Assembly: GCA_902774815.1 (NCBI GenBank)
Contig: CACYJV010000033.1
Span: 1 to 64,000, forward strand
Length of the DNA: 64,000 nucleotides
From: an uncultured Prevotellaceae bacterium
GTDB taxonomy: Bacteria; Bacteroidota; Bacteroidia; Bacteroidales; Bacteroidaceae
Direction: 5' to 3'
Part shown: positions 59,689 to 64,000 of the stretch, one piece after another
Numbering within the stretch: position 1 is the stretch's first letter
How the letters are laid out: each line of letters begins with the position of its first letter
Notes under the pieces: model-generated
What the model was told of the DNA's origin: nothing
Databases searched by the model: none
The model's input: the letters and a program-made list of their open reading frames with translations, nothing else
Position numbers and translations under genes: made by a program

Positions 59689-61947
59689 ATGACAGATATG
59701 AAACGACTTTTAGCCCTGTTGATGTTAGTGGCCTGTCTGTTGCCGCTGTGGGCGCAGGCCGATGAAAATCCCGTGGCCGATGCGAAGGCAATGGTGAAGG
59801 CGGGATGTGCGCGTTTCACGGTGCTCACGCCTGAAATGATACGCATCCAATACAGTAGCAGCAAGCAGTTCGAAGACCGCGCTACGTTTGCCGTGGTCAA
59901 CCGCCGTCTGCCAGTACCTGCCTACAAGGTGAAGAAGAAGGGCGGATGGCTGACCATCACGACCGACGCGCTGACGTTGCGCTATAAGATGGGGGCACTT
60001 ATCAGTGCCGACAACGCCGATGCGCTCAGCGTGGAACTGACGGTGAACGGCCGGCAGGTGAAGTGGCATCCCGGACTGCAGGACGACCAGAACCTGAAGG
60101 GCACCATGCGCACTCTGGACGGCCAAAACGGCACCAACAAGGAGCGTGACTTGGAGAACGGCCTGCTTTCGCGTTCGGGGTGGAGCATCATCGACGAGTC
60201 GCCGCGCACGAAACGGGGCGACGGTTCGACGACGTTTGCCTTCGATGGCAATGTGGATGGGATTCCATGGGTGGCTGAACCCGTTGACAAAGAGGCTGTA
60301 GATTGGTATTTCATGGGCTACGGTCACAATTATCGCAAGGCTTTGGGCGACTTCACGAAGATAGCAGGCCGCCAGCCTATGCCACCGCTCTACGTGCTGG
60401 GCTACTGGTACAGCAAATATCAGCGCTACACGGCCGACGAATTCATGCAGATAGCCACCGACGTGCGCCAAAACCAGATTCCTATGGATGTGATGATTTT
60501 CGATATGGACTGGCACACCGAAGGCTGGACGGGCTGGACGTGGGACCGTTCCATCATTCCCGATCCCGAAGGGCTCATCGATTTCATGCACAAAAAGAAC
60601 CTGAAGGTGGCACTGAACCTGCATCCGGCTGATGGCGTCGACGACGACGAGGAATTCTTCGACGACGTTCGCAACGATATGGGCCTGCCAGCCGACGTGA
60701 AGCGCGTGCCGTGGAACCTCTCTGATGGAAAATTCTACCACTCGATGTTCAACCGTATCCTGCGTGCCCGCGAGCGTCAGGGCGTTGACTTCTGGTGGCT
60801 GGACTGGCAGCAGAACCGCACAAGTAAGTTCATGGAGGGATTGGGTGAGACCTTCTGGTGCAACCACGTGTTCTACAACGACATGCGACTGAACCGTACC
60901 GACCGTCGTCCGCTCATCTACCACCGTTGGGGCGGACTGGGATGCCACCGCTACCCCATAGGCTTCTCAGGCGATGCCTACAGCAACTACCCCACACTGG
61001 CTTGGCAGCCTTACTTCACGGCAACGGCCTCCAACGTGTGCTTCGGCTACTGGGGCCACGACCTGGGCGGCCACGTGCAGGACGGTCCCAATGATCCTGA
61101 ACTGTATCTGCGCTGGATGCAGTTCGGCGTCTTCACACCCATCTTCCGTACTCACGCCACCAATCAGCCCCACATCGAGCGTCGCATCTGGAAGTATGCC
61201 AACTTCCCACTCCTGCTGGAAACGGTGAAGCTGCGCTATCGGCTGATGCCATACATCTACACCGCTTGCCGACAGGCTTACGATACGGGTGTCTCCATCT
61301 GCCGGCCGCTCTACTACGACTGGCCTGAAACCAACGAGGCCTATACCTATAAGGACGAGTACATGTTCGGCGACGACATCCTTGTGGCTCCGGTGCTGCA
61401 GGCATCGGGTGCTGACGGTAAGACGCCACGTACGACGTGGCTGCCCGAAGGCCGCTGGTTCGACGTGTGCCGCAATCAGGTCGTGGAAGGTGGTCGTGTG
61501 ATGCAGGATTCCTATGCCCTTGGCGAGACACCTTACTTCTACAAGGCTGGTTCCGTGATTGTGTGCAATCCACCTGTGCAGAATCTGCAGGTGCGTCCCG
61601 ACCGACTCGTGGTGCAGGTGGTGCCTGGCGCCGACGGGCAGACAACTCTCTATGAGGATGAGGGCGACTCGGAGGCTTACAAGCAGGGTCAGTTTACCAC
61701 GACGGGCATCGAACACCGCGGGCAGGGCATCAGCATCCTGCCACGCGAGGGTAGTTTCAAGGGTATGCCCGCCGAGCGAGCCTACACGGTTGAATTCCTC
61801 GGCTGCGAGCGTCCCGCTCAGGTGAGTGTTAACGGGCAGGCTGTGCCTAACGGACAGTGGAACTACGATGCTGCCAAGCGTCTCCTGACCGTCTTCATCG
61901 GCAGTACACCCTGCTCGGAGCGCATCGACATTCAGGCCAAACCCTAA
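59689..61947 (+). CDS. secreted GH31 alpha-glycosidase
   Basis: This protein is about 752 residues from MTDMKRLLALL (59689). A start at 59641 overlapping the previous stop is possible but would add 16 residues before the signal peptide. Barrel motifs: YVLGYWYSKYQRYTADEF, MIFDMDWH, nucleophile Asp372 in FWWLDWQQ, the acid/base region GFSGDAYSNYPTLAWQPYF, GYWGHDLGGH, and RFRT-like FRTHATNQ. GH31 enzymes cut alpha-glucosides or alpha-xylosides. A typical beta-sandwich tail follows. It is probably co-transcribed with the upstream gene. Confidence 0.92.
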   Translation: MTDMKRLLALLMLVACLLPLWAQADENPVADAKAMVKAGCARFTVLTPEMIRIQYSSSKQFEDRATFAVVNRRLPVPAYKVKKKGGWLTITTDALTLRYKMGALISADNADALSVELTVNGRQVKWHPGLQDDQNLKGTMRTLDGQNGTNKERDLENGLLSRSGWSIIDESPRTKRGDGSTTFAFDGNVDGIPWVAEPVDKEAVDWYFMGYGHNYRKALGDFTKIAGRQPMPPLYVLGYWYSKYQRYTADEFMQIATDVRQNQIPMDVMIFDMDWHTEGWTGWTWDRSIIPDPEGLIDFMHKKNLKVALNLHPADGVDDDEEFFDDVRNDMGLPADVKRVPWNLSDGKFYHSMFNRILRARERQGVDFWWLDWQQNRTSKFMEGLGETFWCNHVFYNDMRLNRTDRRPLIYHRWGGLGCHRYPIGFSGDAYSNYPTLAWQPYFTATASNVCFGYWGHDLGGHVQDGPNDPELYLRWMQFGVFTPIFRTHATNQPHIERRIWKYANFPLLLETVKLRYRLMPYIYTACRQAYDTGVSICRPLYYDWPETNEAYTYKDEYMFGDDILVAPVLQASGADGKTPRTTWLPEGRWFDVCRNQVVEGGRVMQDSYALGETPYFYKAGSVIVCNPPVQNLQVRPDRLVVQVVPGADGQTTLYEDEGDSEAYKQGQFTTTGIEHRGQGISILPREGSFKGMPAERAYTVEFLGCERPAQVSVNGQAVPNGQWNYDAAKRLLTVFIGSTPCSERIDIQAKP

Positions 61948-62034
61948 GCCATCTGCTCCAAAGTAATGTCTGCACTCCTACACTCCTGTACTCCTGCACT
62001 CCTAAAAAAATATCTACACTCCTAAAATATAGCA
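61948..62034. repeat. octamer word repeats before the agmatine deiminase gene
   Basis: Four copies of an eight-base word ending ACTCCT (about 61970-62002), with a further copy nearer 62015, lie in the leader just upstream of ATG 62035. Confidence 0.65.
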
Positions 62035-63141
62035 ATGTCCTACCGCTTACCCGCAGAATGGGAACCCCAGGAATTTGTCCTCCTTGCGTGGCCTAACGAA
62101 ACCACCGATTGGGCTCCCTACCTCGAAGAAATCCGAAAAACCGTTGCTGAGATGGTTCGCGCCATCGTTCGGCACGAAAAGGTGCTGCTACTCTCGATGT
62201 TCAAGAGCGATGTGCCCGACGAGCTTCGCTCGCTGCCGAACGTCTATGTGGCCGAACTGCCCAACAACGATACATGGGCTCGCGACTTCGGTCCCATCGT
62301 GCTGAAAAGCACCCCTCCAGTGGCTCGCTCACAAAGCAATGAAGGTGGCGACGGCGGCGAGGAGCAGGAGAAGGACAGCCTTTGGCTCGACTTCCGCTTC
62401 AATGGCTGGGGCGAGAAGTTTCATGCCGATTGGGACAACATGATTCCCATGAAGCTGTGGGGTGGCTACGGCTTCCGCGAAAAGGCTGATTACGAAAACC
62501 ATCAAGACTTTGTGCTTGAAGGAGGTTCCATCGACACCGATGGGGAAGGAACACTGTTCACCACCTCGCAGTGCCTGCTGGCCCCGCACCGCAATCAGCC
62601 GCTCACGCAAGAGCAGGTTGAAGCCGAACTGAAGCGCCGCCTGCGCGTCAGCCGCGTGGTGTGGCTTGACCATGGCACACTTGTCGGCGACGATACCGAT
62701 GGACATATTGACACCATCGTGCGCTGTGCTCCAGACGATACGTTGGTCTATGTGGGATGCGACGACGAAGGCGACGAGCAGTACGCCGACTTCCTGGCGT
62801 TGGAGCAACAGCTCAAGACATTGCGCACCGCCAGTGGCGAACCCTACCGGTTGCTTCGGTTGCCCATGCCGGATGCAATCTACGAAGAGCAGGAAGAAAC
62901 GGCTGCCGAGGGCGCATCAGCGGAGCCAAGTCCCTTGCGTCTGCCGGCTACCTATGCTAATTTCCTCGTCATCAACGATGCCCTGCTGGTGCCCACCTAT
63001 GCCCAGCCGGAGAAGGATGCAGAGGCAATGCGCATCATCGCTCAGGCCTATCCAGGTCGCGAACTGGTGCCCATCGATGCCCGAACCATCATCCGCCAAC
63101 ATGGCTCAGTTCATTGCCTGACGATGCAGGTGCCCCGTTAG
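62035..63141 (+). CDS. aguA: agmatine deiminase
   Basis: This 368-residue protein opens RLPAEWEPQEFVLLAWPNETTDW. It has NDTWARDFGPI, DFRFNGWGEKF, NHQDFVLEGGSID, DDTDGHIDTIVRC and the catalytic cysteine Cys361 in GSVHCLTMQ. It converts agmatine to N-carbamoylputrescine, towards putrescine. Two stretches are longer than in most relatives: residues about 89-114 (P- and E/G-rich, before LWLDFRF) and about 284-301 (EEQEETAAEGASAEPSP). Both look like low-complexity insertions outside the core. Confidence 0.93.
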   Translation: MSYRLPAEWEPQEFVLLAWPNETTDWAPYLEEIRKTVAEMVRAIVRHEKVLLLSMFKSDVPDELRSLPNVYVAELPNNDTWARDFGPIVLKSTPPVARSQSNEGGDGGEEQEKDSLWLDFRFNGWGEKFHADWDNMIPMKLWGGYGFREKADYENHQDFVLEGGSIDTDGEGTLFTTSQCLLAPHRNQPLTQEQVEAELKRRLRVSRVVWLDHGTLVGDDTDGHIDTIVRCAPDDTLVYVGCDDEGDEQYADFLALEQQLKTLRTASGEPYRLLRLPMPDAIYEEQEETAAEGASAEPSPLRLPATYANFLVINDALLVPTYAQPEKDAEAMRIIAQAYPGRELVPIDARTIIRQHGSVHCLTMQVPR

Positions 63142-63194
63142 CAGGGGAAAACGGCTGAGACAAGGACGAAAAACCTCATTGCAAACGAAACGAA

Positions 63195-63758
63195 ATGGAC
63201 GTTGTACTGGAACTTAAAAATGGAAGAATCGCCGCAGACGGACGTGTGGTCGTAGGTGACCTCTCGTTTGTGGCACCAGCGGGCAAGGTGACTTGTTTGA
63301 CGGGTGAGCGTGGCTGCGGAAAGACGCTTCTTGTCCGCACGCTGTTAGGCTTATGGCCGCTCGAAAAGGGGTTTGTGACACTCGATGGTGAACCCATTAC
63401 GCCACTCTCGGCTCCCAGTCTCCGCCGGTTGATGGCCTATGTGCCCCAGCAGTTGCCTGTGCCGTTTGCCGATGCACTTGAAGCCCTTGGCTCATCGCGT
63501 GCCATAGCCTTCGATGCCTCGGCCGAAGGAACAAAGGAGGGTAGTGCTCGGCCACTCGACATGACAGGTAAGCGTTGCGTGTTGCTCGATGATGCATTTT
63601 GCTCGCTTACCGCTGACCGTGCCCAAGCGTTGGTTGACCATCTGGAGGTGCTGGCCGGCGAGGGTAGGGCAGTGGTCGTGACCTGTCAGCCTGATGACGT
63701 GGCTCGCTTCACCCCAGCCACCACGCTGGTGTATCAGGTCCAAGTTTCGAGTTCTTAG
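63195..63758 (+). CDS. ABC transporter ATPase, short form without the usual signature motif
   Basis: This 187-residue protein has Walker A GERGCGKT, the Q-loop YVPQQ, Walker B KRCVLLDDAF and a D-loop/switch region VVVTCQPDD. Between the Q-loop and Walker B there are only about 45 residues, including ASAEGTKEGSARPLDMTG, where the canonical LSGGQ signature should be. So the helical subdomain is reduced or changed, and ATP hydrolysis may depend on a partner. The next gene is probably its membrane partner. Confidence 0.75.
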   Translation: MDVVLELKNGRIAADGRVVVGDLSFVAPAGKVTCLTGERGCGKTLLVRTLLGLWPLEKGFVTLDGEPITPLSAPSLRRLMAYVPQQLPVPFADALEALGSSRAIAFDASAEGTKEGSARPLDMTGKRCVLLDDAFCSLTADRAQALVDHLEVLAGEGRAVVVTCQPDDVARFTPATTLVYQVQVSSS

Positions 63759-63834
63759 TTCTTAGTTCCGAGTTCTTAGTTACTATCACCTATCACCCAC
63801 CACCCATCACCCACCACCCATTACCCAAACAAAC
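63759..63834. repeat. heptamer tracts between the ABC genes
   Basis: A GTTCTTAGTTCC-type tract is followed by CACCTATCACCCAC and CACCCATCACCC words, directly upstream of ATG 63835. The short repeats could change spacing by slippage. Confidence 0.7.
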
Positions 63835-64000
63835 ATGACCATCACGATTATAAGTTTCCTGTTAGGCCTGTTGCTCATCGCCGTGCCACTCTATTTGTTG
63901 CACGCGTTGCAAGTGCCTCTTTTCGGTAAAGTCCTCACGGCCTTCGGACGTGCGGCAGCCATGCTGTTGGCCTTAGGAGCATGCCTCTGGCTGGTTTTCC
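63835..64000 (+). CDS. membrane protein, probable ABC transporter permease (partial)
   Basis: The 55 visible codons start MTITIISFLLGLLLIAVPLYLL and continue QVPLFGKVLTAFGRAAAMLLALGACLWLVF, two hydrophobic helices. Position after the ATPase suggests its permease. The rest is beyond the window. Confidence 0.5.
   Translation, partial: MTITIISFLLGLLLIAVPLYLLHALQVPLFGKVLTAFGRAAAMLLALGACLWLVF

Noticed and set aside
58337-60948. Long minus-strand frames (331 and 407 codons) opposite the DUF3472-type and GH31 genes
   Set aside because: Both are shadows of well-supported plus-strand genes with signal peptides and catalytic motifs.

Overview
The window looks like chromosome of a Bacteroidales bacterium, most likely Prevotella or a close relative. 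The evidence is indirect but consistent. Promoters follow the Bacteroidetes pattern (TTTG about 20 bases upstream of TAnnTTTG) and starts lack Shine-Dalgarno sequences. Secreted proteins end in type IX-like or dockerin-like tails, there are many plant-polysaccharide hydrolases, and the tmRNA tag ends in YALAA. No rRNA or tRNA gene was seen.

Layout. 1-9.7 kb: the end of a probable M15 peptidase, a DUF308-type membrane protein, a lipoprotein, two convergent paralogous secreted proteins with a repeat-filled 1.1 kb gap between them, a histidine phosphatase, a sugar aminotransferase, a Wzi-like outer-membrane protein and a lipoprotein. 10-27.4 kb: an exopolysaccharide/capsule locus, mostly on the minus strand. 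It runs Wza, Wzz, Wzx flippase, Wzy-like polymerase, glycosyltransferase, acyltransferase, WbsX-like protein, glycosyltransferase and heparinase-like protein, then wecB, wecC, a glycosyltransferase and the initiating sugar transferase, with a GH16 gene on the plus strand between the two blocks. 27.5-33 kb: ssrA (tmRNA), a secreted subtilase, small proteins, slyD, aroC and a candidate small RNA. 33-39 kb: a 1314-residue orphan protein, a secreted protein, and a 5'-truncated metallo-beta-lactamase/rubredoxin gene. 39-48.4 kb: GH20, GH10-CBM6, GH43 and GH35-like enzymes, probably acting on xylan and side-chain sugars. 48.5-50.2 kb: a gene-poor, repeat-rich stretch. 50.3-56.5 kb: a type I-C CRISPR-Cas locus with cas3-cas5-cas8c-cas7 and an array but no cas4-cas1-cas2. 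56.8-64 kb: a DUF3472/discoidin/dockerin protein, GH31, agmatine deiminase, and the start of an ABC transporter.

The most unusual feature is dispersed repeat DNA. One family has conserved flanks (AAGCGTC...GCCGAGCG) around a variable, often palindromic core, and occurs in tandem at a 63-base period. A second family is a composite of palindromes of about 92 bases that often occurs in inverted pairs. Copies of the first family also lie in frame inside two conserved enzymes, the histidine phosphatase and the DegT-type aminotransferase. A heptamer minisatellite lies in frame inside the GH35-like enzyme. This resembles the in-frame palindromic elements known from Rickettsia. Other points of note are the adaptation-less I-C locus with a decayed terminal repeat, the small-RNA candidate with a full promoter and terminator, and the 1314-residue orphan.
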